In this document: positions 1-9,500 of the stretch, in pieces
Position numbering within the stretch: the first letter of the stretch is position 1
Layout: every line of letters starts with the position of its first letter
Source: Treponema sp.
GTDB taxonomy: Bacteria > Spirochaetota > Spirochaetia > Treponematales > Treponemataceae
Direction of reading: 5' to 3'
NCBI GenBank assembly: GCA_016296205.1
Contig: JAEDJS010000014.1
Span: 1 to 35,160 of the forward strand
Length of the DNA stretch: 35,160 nt
The notes under the pieces: model-generated
The model's input: only the letters and a program-made list of their open reading frames with translations
The model's database searches: none
Told to the model about the DNA's origin: nothing
Translations under genes and position numbers: made by a program

Positions 1-2
1 AT

Positions 3-65
3 GATAAAATTACTGGTTCACTTTCAAAAGAAGTGAGTGCAAGACCAAAACGCGCGGGGAATTAG
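3..65 (+). CDS. C-terminal end of an unidentified gene (partial)
   Basis: An open frame enters from the left edge and ends at TAG 63-65. It encodes about 20 residues ending SARPKRAGN. The next gene starts two bases after this stop, and its purine-rich ribosome site (GGGGA near 56-60) lies inside the last codons, which is the usual layout of a tight operon. That spacing is the main reason to believe the frame. The fragment is too short to assign a function. Confidence 0.45.
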   Translation, partial: DKITGSLSKEVSARPKRAGN

Positions 66-67
66 AC

Positions 68-3055
68 ATGGCAGATTCAACAATGCAAACAAACATTTTG
101 CGAAACAGAGCGCAGAATGCAATGTTATCAAGAGATTTTACAACAGCAGCCAGACTTTACAGAAGCCTTTTAAAAAGTGATCCCAGAAATATTTCTCTCC
201 TCAGTGACCTTGCTTCAATCTATATGAAAAGCGGAGATGATCAGAGTGCTATTCCTCTTTATAAACAGATAATTCATCTTGATAATTCAAACCTGGATGC
301 ATTTAATAATCTTGGTGGAATTTACCGCCGTTTAAAAATGTATGACGAAAGTATTGCGGTTCTTGAACAGGCTGTCTTGACTGATTCAACAAATATACAG
401 ATATATTACAATCTTGGATTTACTTACAAGTTGATGGGAAAGTTTCAGGACGCAATTAATTGTTTTGAACAGGTAGTTGAGGCTAACCAGAATGATGTAC
501 TGGCATATAATCATCTTGGCACAATTTATCAGCAGACAAACAGAAATGATAAAGCAGTTCAGTCATTTTTGCGGGGACTAAAAGTTGATCCAAATCATCC
601 TGTTCTTCATTTGAACCTTGCAAAGAGTTATGAACTTTTGGGACAGAAAGATAAAGCCCTTCTTGAATATGAAAGTGCTTTAAAAAGTAAACCGGGCTGG
701 CTGGAGGCAATTGACAGTTATACAGATCTTCTTCTTGATAAAAATAAAACTCGGGAAGCCGGTGATATTGTTAATCAGGCGTTAAGACTTAATCCAAAAA
801 ATTCTCAGCTTCATGCACAAATGGGTAATGTTTACAAGAAACGTTATGACTTTCAAAATGCGGATGATGAATACAATACAGCAATTTCTCTTGATGAAAA
901 AAATGAAAATGCATATCTTGGTCTTGCTCAAAGTAATGAACTTCAGTCCAAGAAAAATGAAGCTATCAGAATAATTGAAGAAGCTGAATTAATTAATCCC
1001 CATAATGATAAGATTGCTCAAAGTCATGCCCACATTCTTCTTACTGCCGAAAAATTAAATTCAGCAATTAAAAAAATCAAAGAGATATATAATAAAAATC
1101 CAAATGATGTAAAAGCCTTGAACCTTCTTGCACAGTATTACATTTGCAAAGGAGAAAAAGGCAAGGCAAGCGGTTGTTTTAAAAAAATTGAATCCATTGA
1201 TCCTGAGTATGCAGAACATTATCTGGAAGGTGCAAAACGTTATATCCAGCGGGAAGAGTTTGAAGAAGCAAAGGATTTAACTCAAGTATATCTTGAAACT
1301 AACGAAGAATCGCCAGAAACAATGCGTATTGCGGCGGAGATTGCAGAAAAGAGCAACAAGCTTACAGAAGCTCTGGAAATTTATAAAGAAATTTATGCCA
1401 GAGATAATCTTAACATTGGTGCAAAAAATAAAATAGAATTCATTCAGAATAAACTTCTTCAAACAGAAAATCAACGCCTGGAAAATCAGAAGCTTTTGCA
1501 GGAACAGGAAGATTTTAGTGAACCGGATTTTGAAGAAATCAACCTTCAAAAAAATGATTCTGAATTTGAAGATGAGTTAAATAAAACCGAAGTTGAAGAT
1601 GATGATTTTGATATTCAACTCCAAGACGAAAAATTCAGTTTTGAACGTTTAACCGATGAAGATAATAATATTCAGGAACAGGTTTTTGATCCGGAAGCAA
1701 TTGATGATGATTTTGATAATGGAACAGAAGCAGAATTAAAAGACGACCTTGATGCATTAATCGAAAATCGTGAACAGCCACTGGAGCTTGACAATCTTGG
1801 AAGAAGCCGTGGTTTTGGCGATACAAATTATTTGCCAGACAGAAATTCAGATTCAACTCTTGATGACGGTGTAATGGACCAGATTTTTGAGAGCCCAAAA
1901 GATGTTCATGATTTAAATCAGATTTCTTCTGACGATGATGATGAATACGACAGCACTGAGACAATTAACCTTGATGAAAATCTGGATGACAATTTTTTAA
2001 ACCAGGAGGAAGAACCGTATATTCCGCCTGCTCCAAAAATTAATTTTTCAAATCCTGTTAGTGTGCAGAAATCAAATGAAGTTCCGCCACAGAATTTACA
2101 GACAGCTGATTTCACTCCAGCAAATTTATTGAAGAAGTTAGAAAATCAATTGCAGGATGAGCAGCCTGTTTTGAATCCTCAGGAAGAATCAAATGAAGCG
2201 GTTGTTGAAGAAGAAACACTTCCAGAGGAAATGATAACAGAAGATGAATCAGAAGATCAAACTGTTGATGAACTGGATTTTGAAAGTGAAGATGTTTTTG
2301 CTTCTGACGATATTGAAGAAATCAATGAAGCAAATGAATTCAATGAAGCAGATGAATTCAATAAAGCAGATGATTCTCAGAAAAGTCTTGATGATTTGTT
2401 TGAAGATCAGGAACAGGATGAATTTATTCCACCGCAAATTCAAAGTGAACAGGATTTTGAAGATTCAACTGAGTCGGAAATTTTTGACGATGATTTCTTA
2501 GAAAAGGAATCTAGTGAATCTAACGAACCAATAGAAAATCTTGATGAGATTTTTTCAAATCAGGAAGAAGAACTACAGCCAGAAGAATTACAGCAAGAAT
2601 ATAATGCTGGTTATACAGACGGATTTGTTTCTCATGAAAATTTAACACCTGCTGCAAATGAAAAATCAACTGCTACAATTGACCAGGTTGTTGATGCAAT
2701 TATCGATAAGAATTTTATTGCAAAATATAAACTTACTTCGGGAACATTTAAACAGCTTAAACAATTAAGTGAGAGCCTTCCTCAGAATGTTAAAGAGGAG
2801 TTCCAGTCCAGCAAAACAAGCTTGATTCTTGATTATGTAATTGCACGTCTTAATGGTCGTCCTGGTCTGCTTGCAACTGCAGAAGCTTTACGCAAAGAAT
2901 GGAATGTTGAAAATAACAAATATGTAAAAAATTCAGGGGTTGTTGTTAATCAAGTAATGGAAAATATGAAAACTTTAATTTCAAATTTGCCAGATAAAAA
3001 CACTGCAGCCAATTTACTGACTGCAGTTGATTCTACTCTTGAAAAATTGAATTAA
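68..3055 (+). CDS. Tetratricopeptide repeat protein with long acidic middle and conserved C-terminal helical domain
   Basis: This 995-residue protein has no signal peptide or membrane segment, so it is probably cytoplasmic. Residues about 10-460 are successive 34-residue TPR units (for example the stretch around AYNHLGTIYQQTNRNDKAVQSF), a scaffold for protein-protein contacts. Residues about 465-870 are low-complexity and very rich in Asp and Glu, with short recurring DDDFD, EEE and NEADEFN blocks, and are probably disordered. Residues about 880-995 return to ordered helical sequence (TIDQVVDAIIDKNF to the end), which suggests a separate functional domain. It follows the upstream gene by two bases. 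Its stop overlaps the stop of the convergent metallopeptidase gene by four bases. Large TPR proteins of this shape are common in treponemes; the role is unknown. Confidence 0.85.
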   Translation: MADSTMQTNILRNRAQNAMLSRDFTTAARLYRSLLKSDPRNISLLSDLASIYMKSGDDQSAIPLYKQIIHLDNSNLDAFNNLGGIYRRLKMYDESIAVLEQAVLTDSTNIQIYYNLGFTYKLMGKFQDAINCFEQVVEANQNDVLAYNHLGTIYQQTNRNDKAVQSFLRGLKVDPNHPVLHLNLAKSYELLGQKDKALLEYESALKSKPGWLEAIDSYTDLLLDKNKTREAGDIVNQALRLNPKNSQLHAQMGNVYKKRYDFQNADDEYNTAISLDEKNENAYLGLAQSNELQSKKNEAIRIIEEAELINPHNDKIAQSHAHILLTAEKLNSAIKKIKEIYNKNPNDVKALNLLAQYYICKGEKGKASGCFKKIESIDPEYAEHYLEGAKRYIQREEFEEAKDLTQVYLETNEESPETMRIAAEIAEKSNKLTEALEIYKEIYARDNLNIGAKNKIEFIQNKLLQTENQRLENQKLLQEQEDFSEPDFEEINLQKNDSEFEDELNKTEVEDDDFDIQLQDEKFSFERLTDEDNNIQEQVFDPEAIDDDFDNGTEAELKDDLDALIENREQPLELDNLGRSRGFGDTNYLPDRNSDSTLDDGVMDQIFESPKDVHDLNQISSDDDDEYDSTETINLDENLDDNFLNQEEEPYIPPAPKINFSNPVSVQKSNEVPPQNLQTADFTPANLLKKLENQLQDEQPVLNPQEESNEAVVEEETLPEEMITEDESEDQTVDELDFESEDVFASDDIEEINEANEFNEADEFNKADDSQKSLDDLFEDQEQDEFIPPQIQSEQDFEDSTESEIFDDDFLEKESSESNEPIENLDEIFSNQEEELQPEELQQEYNAGYTDGFVSHENLTPAANEKSTATIDQVVDAIIDKNFIAKYKLTSGTFKQLKQLSESLPQNVKEEFQSSKTSLILDYVIARLNGRPGLLATAEALRKEWNVENNKYVKNSGVVVNQVMENMKTLISNLPDKNTAANLLTAVDSTLEKLN
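2324..2377 (+). repeat. Three-copy 18-bp in-frame tandem repeat
   Basis: Units at 2324-2341, 2342-2359 and 2360-2377 encode NEANEF, NEADEF and NKADDS. The unit length is a multiple of three, so copy-number change would keep the frame. It lies in the disordered acidic section of the TPR protein. Confidence 0.7.
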
Positions 3056-4218
3056 AGATAAGCAATTTTTGAATTTGTAATTGAAGTGCAACCGTCCTCT
3101 GCAATCAGAATATCATTCTCCCAGCGGACGCCGCCTTCTCCTTCTGCGTACAACCCGGGTTCAAGTGTTACAATGTTTCCTGCCTGGAATACATCTGAAT
3201 CAAGAGCACGCCCCGATGCAAATGGCCACTGATGAATTTCAAGTCCGATGCCATGTCCCAGTCCATGAGGCATTTCAAAGCCCCGGTTTCTAAAAACCTT
3301 TTGTGCTTCTTCGTGAGCATCTCTGCATTTTAATCCAGGCTTATAAAATTCTTTTGATTTGTGAGCCGCTTCCTGTACAAGCTGAATCATTGTTTCCTGC
3401 TTTTTACTTAGTGGTCCTTCTACAAAAGTGCATGTCATGTCACTGGTATATCCGTTTATGATTACACCAAAATCAAGAATGCTTAAACCCTTTGTCCAGA
3501 ACTGTCTGTTTGTGTATCCTGGAAAAGCATGAATGTGAGCACTTCTTTCTGGTCCTGCAGCCAGTGTTCCGAATCCTAAACCTTCGCAGTTGTTTTTTCT
3601 TGCAAGTGTATCAATCATCATTGCAACGTCAAGTTCTGAAAGTGATTTGTTTTTTCTGGCCCGGATGATTTCTTCCATGATGTAATTTCCAATTGAACAT
3701 GCTTTTCGTGTACAGGCAATTTCGTATTCATCTTTTATTGACTGCATTCTGCTGGCAAAGAAATGATTTTTGTTTTCCTGGCAGATTAAATTGCTGGAGA
3801 TCATTGCTTCTTTAAATTTAAGGAAATTAGGGTAAGTAGTTGCCGGTGGTAATTCAACTGTTGGGTTATTGAAATTTTCTAAGAAACTGCTTACGGCGTT
3901 AACTGAATTGCGATTGTATTTTGTGTAAGAAATAATCTGCGCTTTTTTTGATGCTTTTTCTTTTGCAAGATTTTCATCCCAGGGAAATAAAAAGCATTCA
4001 GCGTTTTTTGAAATTATTAATACTGCGTCTGATGGATGCCCGCAGAAATACCTGATGGCAGGGTCTCGTTTATCTTCCGAGTCTTCAAAAACAATAAAGT
4101 CGGTTCCAGTTGAATTTAAATTCTCTGCCAGCTTGTTAACTCGTTTCTGGTAAAAAGCTTCAAGATCCGCGTTTTGAATTACTTTATCAAAATCCATTGC
4201 AGTATTAATTGAAATCAT
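3052..4218 (-). CDS. M24 family metallopeptidase (Xaa-Pro aminopeptidase type)
   Basis: This 388-residue protein has the creatinase/aminopeptidase P arrangement: an N-terminal domain (about 1-155) and a pita-bread catalytic domain (about 160-388). The five M24 metal ligands are visible: D249 (LDFG), D260 (YTSD), H322 (HGLGHGIG), E353 (LEPGLY) and E367 (RWEND), with H329 in EIHQWP nearby. The family removes N-terminal residues preceding proline and usually carries two metal ions. There is no signal peptide, so a cytoplasmic peptide-recycling role is likely. The ATG at 4218 follows murJ by three bases, and its GGAG ribosome site lies in the last codons of murJ, which implies co-translation. The exact substrate is not visible. 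Confidence 0.9.
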   Translation of the reverse strand: MISINTAMDFDKVIQNADLEAFYQKRVNKLAENLNSTGTDFIVFEDSEDKRDPAIRYFCGHPSDAVLIISKNAECFLFPWDENLAKEKASKKAQIISYTKYNRNSVNAVSSFLENFNNPTVELPPATTYPNFLKFKEAMISSNLICQENKNHFFASRMQSIKDEYEIACTRKACSIGNYIMEEIIRARKNKSLSELDVAMMIDTLARKNNCEGLGFGTLAAGPERSAHIHAFPGYTNRQFWTKGLSILDFGVIINGYTSDMTCTFVEGPLSKKQETMIQLVQEAAHKSKEFYKPGLKCRDAHEEAQKVFRNRGFEMPHGLGHGIGLEIHQWPFASGRALDSDVFQAGNIVTLEPGLYAEGEGGVRWENDILIAEDGCTSITNSKIAYL

Positions 4219-4221
4219 TTT

Positions 4222-5871
4222 TTATCTCCGGAATTTTTTTGTGATTGCTTTAATTGATTGATCTTTTGTAATAACAAGACAAATAACACCTGTAATACCA
4301 AATGCAATTGCTGTAACCAACACTGGGATTCCTTGTGATATAAATCTTGAATGGCCCTGGAAAAAATTAACAAGAGGATCTTTAATAAAGTAAACTGGAA
4401 CAAGTGCCAGTAGGCTGAATAAAACCATTTTTAAAGAATAAAGAATTGTGCTGCCGGCAATTTTTCCTACACCAATAGTTTTGTTTTTTCTAAGAAAAAT
4501 AAAAAGCAGAATTGTATTGACTGCACTGGCCACAGTAAGAGCAAGAGCAATTCCTTCGCCTCCCATTGGTTTTACAAGGCACAAGGCAACAATGATATTA
4601 ACTACAAAATTAAGAATGCCTGCAAGGGTAGGGCTTTTTGTATTCTGTTGAGCGTAGAATGCAGGAGAAATAATTCTGTTTAATGCAATGAAGTCAAGGC
4701 CGATGATGTGATAGCGGAAAACCTTGTTAGTAAGGGCAACACTTTCTGCATCAAATCTACCTGTGCCAAAAACAAGAGTGATAATATTTTCTCCCATAAA
4801 GAATGCGTAGAATGTAACAGGAATTGCAATTACAGAAATAATTTTGATTGAGCTTGTAAGCAGACAGTTGAATTTATTCCATTCAAGTTTTTTTGCAAAA
4901 CCAGTAAGGTCTGGTAAAATAACAGTTCCAATGCTTACTGCAAAAATTCCAAGAATCAATTCCTGGAGTCTTAATGAATACTGCAATGAAGAAACTACAC
5001 CTTCTCCGGCTCTTGTGGCCAGTGCTGAGCTTACAACATCATTTACCTGGTAGCAGGCCATTCCAAGAATTGTTGGAACAACCAGAGAAATTACTTTTCT
5101 TGTTCCTGGATTTGTAAATGCTTTTTTTAATGAAGTAAAATAAATCTTCCAGTTGTTTTTTAATACAAAGGGTAACTGGAAAATTGCCTGAACACATCCA
5201 CCGGTTATAACTCCAACTGCCATTGCCCGTGCCGGATTTGCCATTCGTGGAGCCAGAATGTAAGTAAGGAGAACAACAATACCGTTAAAGAGAATTGGTG
5301 TAAATCCTGAAGGTGAAAATATTTTGAGTCCATTAAGAATTCCCTGGAAAAAAGCTGCCACACTGATTACTACAAGATAAGGGAACATTATTCGAGTAAG
5401 GACAATCCCTTCGTTCATTGCATCAAGACTTTCGGTATTGTAAAAAATGCGGAGAATCCATGGTGTAAAAATCATTCCAAGACTTACAAAGATAACAGTA
5501 AGAAATGTAACAAGTGTAAAAGTTGAGCAGATAAATTCCTGTGTAACTTTTTTCCCGTCTTCTCCCTGGTTGTCTTCAAGGTAGCCTTTAAAAGTTGGAA
5601 TGAATGCAACACTGATTGAATTTTCTGCAAAAAGCCTGCGGCACAAATTTGGAATCATAAAAGCAATTCCGAATGCATCACTGTATGCCGAAGTTCCAAG
5701 GAATTTTGCTTTTGTCATTTCTCTGATAAGTCCCATTATTCTGCTGAATAAAGTAAGCACCGACAAAGATATTCCGCTTCTTGCAATTGATTTTGATTTT
5801 TTTGATGGAGTCTGTTCCTGATTGCTGATTGCAGACTCTAACTCATTTTTGTTTTCAGATTCATTATTCAT
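4222..5871 (-). CDS. murJ: Lipid II flippase MurJ (MviN)
   Basis: MurJ moves lipid-linked peptidoglycan precursor across the inner membrane and belongs to the MOP exporter superfamily. About fourteen hydrophobic segments run through the 549 residues. The family signature is near the N terminus: SRIMGLIREM at about 43-52, then DAFGIAFMIPNLCRRLF at about 65-81 and AFIP at 89-92. I place the start at ATG 5871 because the longer frame to 6003 would run into the divergent yegP gene and adds residues unlike the family. No clear Shine-Dalgarno precedes 5871, and a weak TTGTCA/TATTTT pair lies so close that the transcript may have little or no leader. The first 27 residues are polar and cytoplasmic. 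The metallopeptidase gene follows three bases downstream. Confidence 0.92.
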   Translation of the reverse strand: MNNESENKNELESAISNQEQTPSKKSKSIARSGISLSVLTLFSRIMGLIREMTKAKFLGTSAYSDAFGIAFMIPNLCRRLFAENSISVAFIPTFKGYLEDNQGEDGKKVTQEFICSTFTLVTFLTVIFVSLGMIFTPWILRIFYNTESLDAMNEGIVLTRIMFPYLVVISVAAFFQGILNGLKIFSPSGFTPILFNGIVVLLTYILAPRMANPARAMAVGVITGGCVQAIFQLPFVLKNNWKIYFTSLKKAFTNPGTRKVISLVVPTILGMACYQVNDVVSSALATRAGEGVVSSLQYSLRLQELILGIFAVSIGTVILPDLTGFAKKLEWNKFNCLLTSSIKIISVIAIPVTFYAFFMGENIITLVFGTGRFDAESVALTNKVFRYHIIGLDFIALNRIISPAFYAQQNTKSPTLAGILNFVVNIIVALCLVKPMGGEGIALALTVASAVNTILLFIFLRKNKTIGVGKIAGSTILYSLKMVLFSLLALVPVYFIKDPLVNFFQGHSRFISQGIPVLVTAIAFGITGVICLVITKDQSIKAITKKFRR

Positions 5872-5899
5872 GTTTATAAAATACAACTTAATAAAAAAA

Positions 5900-5928
5900 T
5901 TGACAACACGCAAAAACCCTTGTAAAAT
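5900..5928 (+). promoter_or_regulatory. Consensus sigma-70-type promoter for yegP-like gene
   Basis: A perfect -35 box TTGACA (5900-5905) and a -10 box TAAAAT (5923-5928) are separated by exactly 17 bases. Transcription would begin about 30 bases before the ATG at 5965. The same -35 DNA reads TTGTCA on the other strand (5901-5906), pointing toward murJ. Confidence 0.75.
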
Positions 5929-5964
5929 TAAATTATATTTGATTATTTTTCCTGGAGGATTTAA

Positions 5965-6327
5965 ATGGGAAAGTACGTAATTAAAAAGGGAAAGAAAATT
6001 CACTTTGTTTTGAAAGCAAATAACGGACAGATTATCGGAACAAGCGAATCTTATGAATCAGAAAAAGCATGTACAGCTGGTATTGCATCTGTAATAAAAA
6101 ATGCACCAGCTGCAAAAATCTCTGATACAACAGATGAAAACGCAGGAAAGGTATCTAATCCAAAATTTGAAATTTACAAAGACAAAAAAGGTGATTTCCG
6201 TTTCCGTCTTCTTGCAAAGAATGGTGAAAACATCCTTTCTTCAGAAGGATATACAGCAAAGACAGGCTGTAAAAAAGGAATCGACAGCGTAATTAAGAAC
6301 GCAGATTCTCCAACTGTTGAAGAATAA
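5965..6327 (+). CDS. YegP family protein, two DUF1508 repeats
   Basis: This 120-residue protein consists of two copies of the DUF1508 fold, at about 1-46 and 66-112. Each copy has the pattern of a beta-hairpin (FVLKANNGQIIGTSESY; FRFRLLAKNGENILSSEGY) followed by a Cys/Gly-containing helix ending in SVIKNA. The family is small, cytoplasmic and abundant in many bacteria, without an established biochemical role. GGAGG at 5954-5958 sits six bases before the ATG. Together with the consensus promoter upstream and the hairpin terminator downstream, this suggests a strongly expressed single-gene unit. Confidence 0.9.
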   Translation: MGKYVIKKGKKIHFVLKANNGQIIGTSESYESEKACTAGIASVIKNAPAAKISDTTDENAGKVSNPKFEIYKDKKGDFRFRLLAKNGENILSSEGYTAKTGCKKGIDSVIKNADSPTVEE

Positions 6328-6372
6328 ATTTTTTGCAAACCGTTACGTAATGTTTTACATTTACTAGTTTTT

Positions 6373-6408
6373 AAAAGCCATTTCTTTTTGGGGGAAGTGG
6401 CTTTTTTT
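6373..6408 (+). terminator. Rho-independent terminator after yegP-like gene
   Basis: The arms AAAAGCCATTTC (6373-6384) and GAAGTGGCTTTT (6394-6405) pair with one G-T wobble, with a G-rich loop and a seven-T tract. The rest of 6328-6525 is AT-rich. A TATAAT at 6489-6494 could be the -10 box of the next gene, but I see no -35 at a good distance. Confidence 0.8.
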
Positions 6409-6525
6409 GTTTGTATAATTGAAATTATGAATAATTGAAAATTATATATAATTGTAATTATTGCAAAAAACTTAAATAAACGTTAAAATATAATGATTTA
6501 TTTTAAAATTTTATAAAGGTGATTT

Positions 6526-9500
6526 ATGGATATGGAAAACCCAAAATTTACTCCTGCAGTGATTCCTGTGAGAATTGGTATAGATGTCGGTTCAACAACT
6601 GTAAAGGTTGCTGCATTAGGGGATAAAGATGAACTTTTATACAGTGCTTACGAACGTCACCGTGCTGATATCAGAAATACAATTATTCTTGTTGTTAACA
6701 AGTGTTTAGATACATTAGAAAAAGTTCTTCCTTTGGGAGACAAGCAGACTGTTTCTGTTAAAGTAACTGGTTCCGGAGGGTTTTCTGTAAGTCAGTGGCT
6801 TAATATTCCTTTTATCCAGGAAGTTGTTGCCGCTACTACAGCAGTTAAAAAAATCATTCCAAAAACTGATGTTGTTATCGAACTTGGTGGAGAAGATGCA
6901 AAGATTACTTATTTCACCGGTGGTGTAGAACAGCGCATGAACGGTACTTGTGCTGGTGGTACAGGTGCCTTTATTGATCAGATGGCCGCTCTTCTTGAAA
7001 CAGACGCTCCTGGTCTTAATGAACTTGCCCGTGGTGCTACTACAATTTATCCTATTGCAGCACGCTGTGGTGTTTTTGCTAAAACAGACGTTCAGCCTTT
7101 AATTAATGAAGGTGCCCGCCGTGAAGATATTGCCGCTTCCATTTTCCAGGCTGTTGTAAGCCAGACAATTTCTGGTCTTGCCTGTGGTAAGCCTATTCGT
7201 GGAAATGTTGCATTCCTTGGTGGACCATTGCACTTCCTGGATATGCTCCGGGATAGATTTATTAAGACTCTTAAATTAACAGACGACGAAATTATTGTTC
7301 CGGAAAACAGTCAGCTTTTTGTTGCCCAGGGTGCCGCTTATTCTGCAGAACGGAAAATGAAGTGTATTTCCGGCCAAGAAGTTAATGCATTCCCAACTGT
7401 TGCTTCATTCCGTGACAGTTTAAAGAATCTTGTGGGAGCAGAGCTTAGTGAAGTTCAGCGTCTGGAACCTTTGTTCAACAATGAAGAAGAGCTTAAAGAA
7501 TTTACAGACCGTCATGCTTCAGAAAAAGCAATGGCTGGTGAATTAAAAGATGCAACAGGTCCAGTGTTCCTTGGTATGGATGCTGGTTCAACAACAACAA
7601 AAGCTGTCCTCATTGATAAAGAAGGAAAAATCCTCTGGCGTTTCTACGATGTAAATGCAGGTAATCCAGTTGATCTAGCAGTTCGTGTTCTTAAAGATTT
7701 GTATAAAATTCTTCCATCATCTGTATATATTGCCCGTTCAGTTTCTACAGGTTACGGTGAAGCATTGTTCCAGGCTGCTCTTGGTGTAGACAGTGGTGAA
7801 GTTGAAACTATTACTCATTACCGGGCAGCCGATTTCTTTGTTCCTGGAGTTGAATTCCTTCTTGATATTGGCGGACAGGATATGAAATGTCTGCGAATGA
7901 AAGACGGTGCAATTACTTCTATCCAGTTGAATGAAGCATGTTCGTCTGGTTGTGGTTCCTTCCTTGATAACTTTGCCCGCACAATGGGAATGAGTGTTCA
8001 GGAATTCAGTAAAATTGCTCTTCTTGCAAAGAAGCCAGTTGATTTAGGAAGCCGCTGTACAGTATTTATGAACAGTCGCGTTAAGCAGGCACAGAAAGAA
8101 GGGGCTACAGTTGCTGATATTTCTGCAGGTCTTTCATATTCTGTAATTAAAAATGCTTTGTTCAAGGTTATTAAACTCCGCAAGGCCAGTGAAATTGGGA
8201 AGAAAGTTGTTGTTCAGGGTGGTACATTTAACAATGATGCAGTTCTCAGAGCATTTGAAAAAATTGCCGGCGTTAAAGTTTTCCGTCCTGATGTTGCAGG
8301 TCTCATGGGGGCTTACGGTTCTGCATTGATTGCAAAAGATCAGTGGGAAGAATTGATGACAAAGAAACCTGGTGATCCGGATGAAGTAAAAGATGTAAGA
8401 AGCAGTATAGCAACTTTGGAGCAGCTGGAAAACTTTAAGGTTGACCTTGAATTACGCCGTTGTGGAAAATGTTCAAATAACTGTCTTCTCACAATCAATA
8501 CATTCACTTCTGGTCAGACTCGCAAATTTGTAACAGGTAACCGCTGCGAAAAAGGTGCAGAACTTGGTGACGTTACAGTAGTTGATGCAAGCAATAAAGA
8601 TGCTTCAAAAATTGGCAGTGATTCAAATTCTCAGCAGGACAATCTTCCAAACCTTTTTGAATGGAAGTATAAGCGCCTGTTTAAATACATTCCTTTAAAA
8701 GCAGAAGAAGCTCCAATGGGTGAAGTTGGTTTGCCACGTGTTCTTAACATGTACGAAAACTATCCCCTGTGGTTCACCTTCTTTACAAAGCTTGGTTTTA
8801 GAGTAAAACTTTCTCCACGTTCAAGCCGTAATGTTTACGAAAAGGGTTTGGAAAGTATTCCATCAGAAAGTGTCTGCTACCCTGGAAAAATTTCTCACGG
8901 TCATGTAGAAAGTCTTCTGGCTTCCGGCTGTAAATTTATTTTCTATCCATGTGCTCCTTACGAAAAACAGGAAGATGCAGGGGCTGGCAATCACTATAAC
9001 TGTCCGGTTGTAACAAGTTATCCGGAGGTTCTTAAGAATAATATTGATGCTTTACGTCAGGATGCTTCAATCATCTTTATGAATCCGTTCCTCCCGATTT
9101 ACGATAAAGACAGACTTGCTGAACGTTTGTACGAAGAGCTTGTTGCTCACTTTAACGTAACAGAACAGAAAGTAAAAGAAGCGGTAGATGCTGCATGGAA
9201 AGAACAGGAACAGTTCCGCAAAGATATTCAGCAGGCTGGTGAAGATGCCCTTGAAGAAATAATCACAAAGGGTGCAAATGGTATTGTTCTTGCAGGACGT
9301 CCATATCACATGGATCCGGAAATCAATCACGGTATTCCAGAAATGATTCACGGTCTTGGACTTGCAGTATTTACAGAAGACAGTATTGCTCATCTTGGAA
9401 AAGTTGAACGTCCTCTTAGAATTATTGACCAGTGGACTTATCATAACCGTTTGTACAGAGCAGCAAGTTTTGTAAGCGAAATGCCAAATCTTGAACTTGT

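Noticed and set aside
2244..2501. Alternate-frame 85-codon ORF in the acidic region of the TPR gene
   Set aside because: It is a shadow of low-complexity acidic codons, rich in Met, Lys and Ile, with no ribosome site.
5872..6003. Longer murJ start at 6003
   Set aside because: It would overlap the yegP gene and its ribosome site, has no ribosome site of its own, and adds residues unlike MurJ family members.
9067..9444. Open frame of 125 codons on the minus strand inside the activase gene
   Set aside because: It lies wholly inside a well-supported gene with clear motifs, has no ribosome site, and its translation is Phe/Lys/Asn-rich without domain signs.
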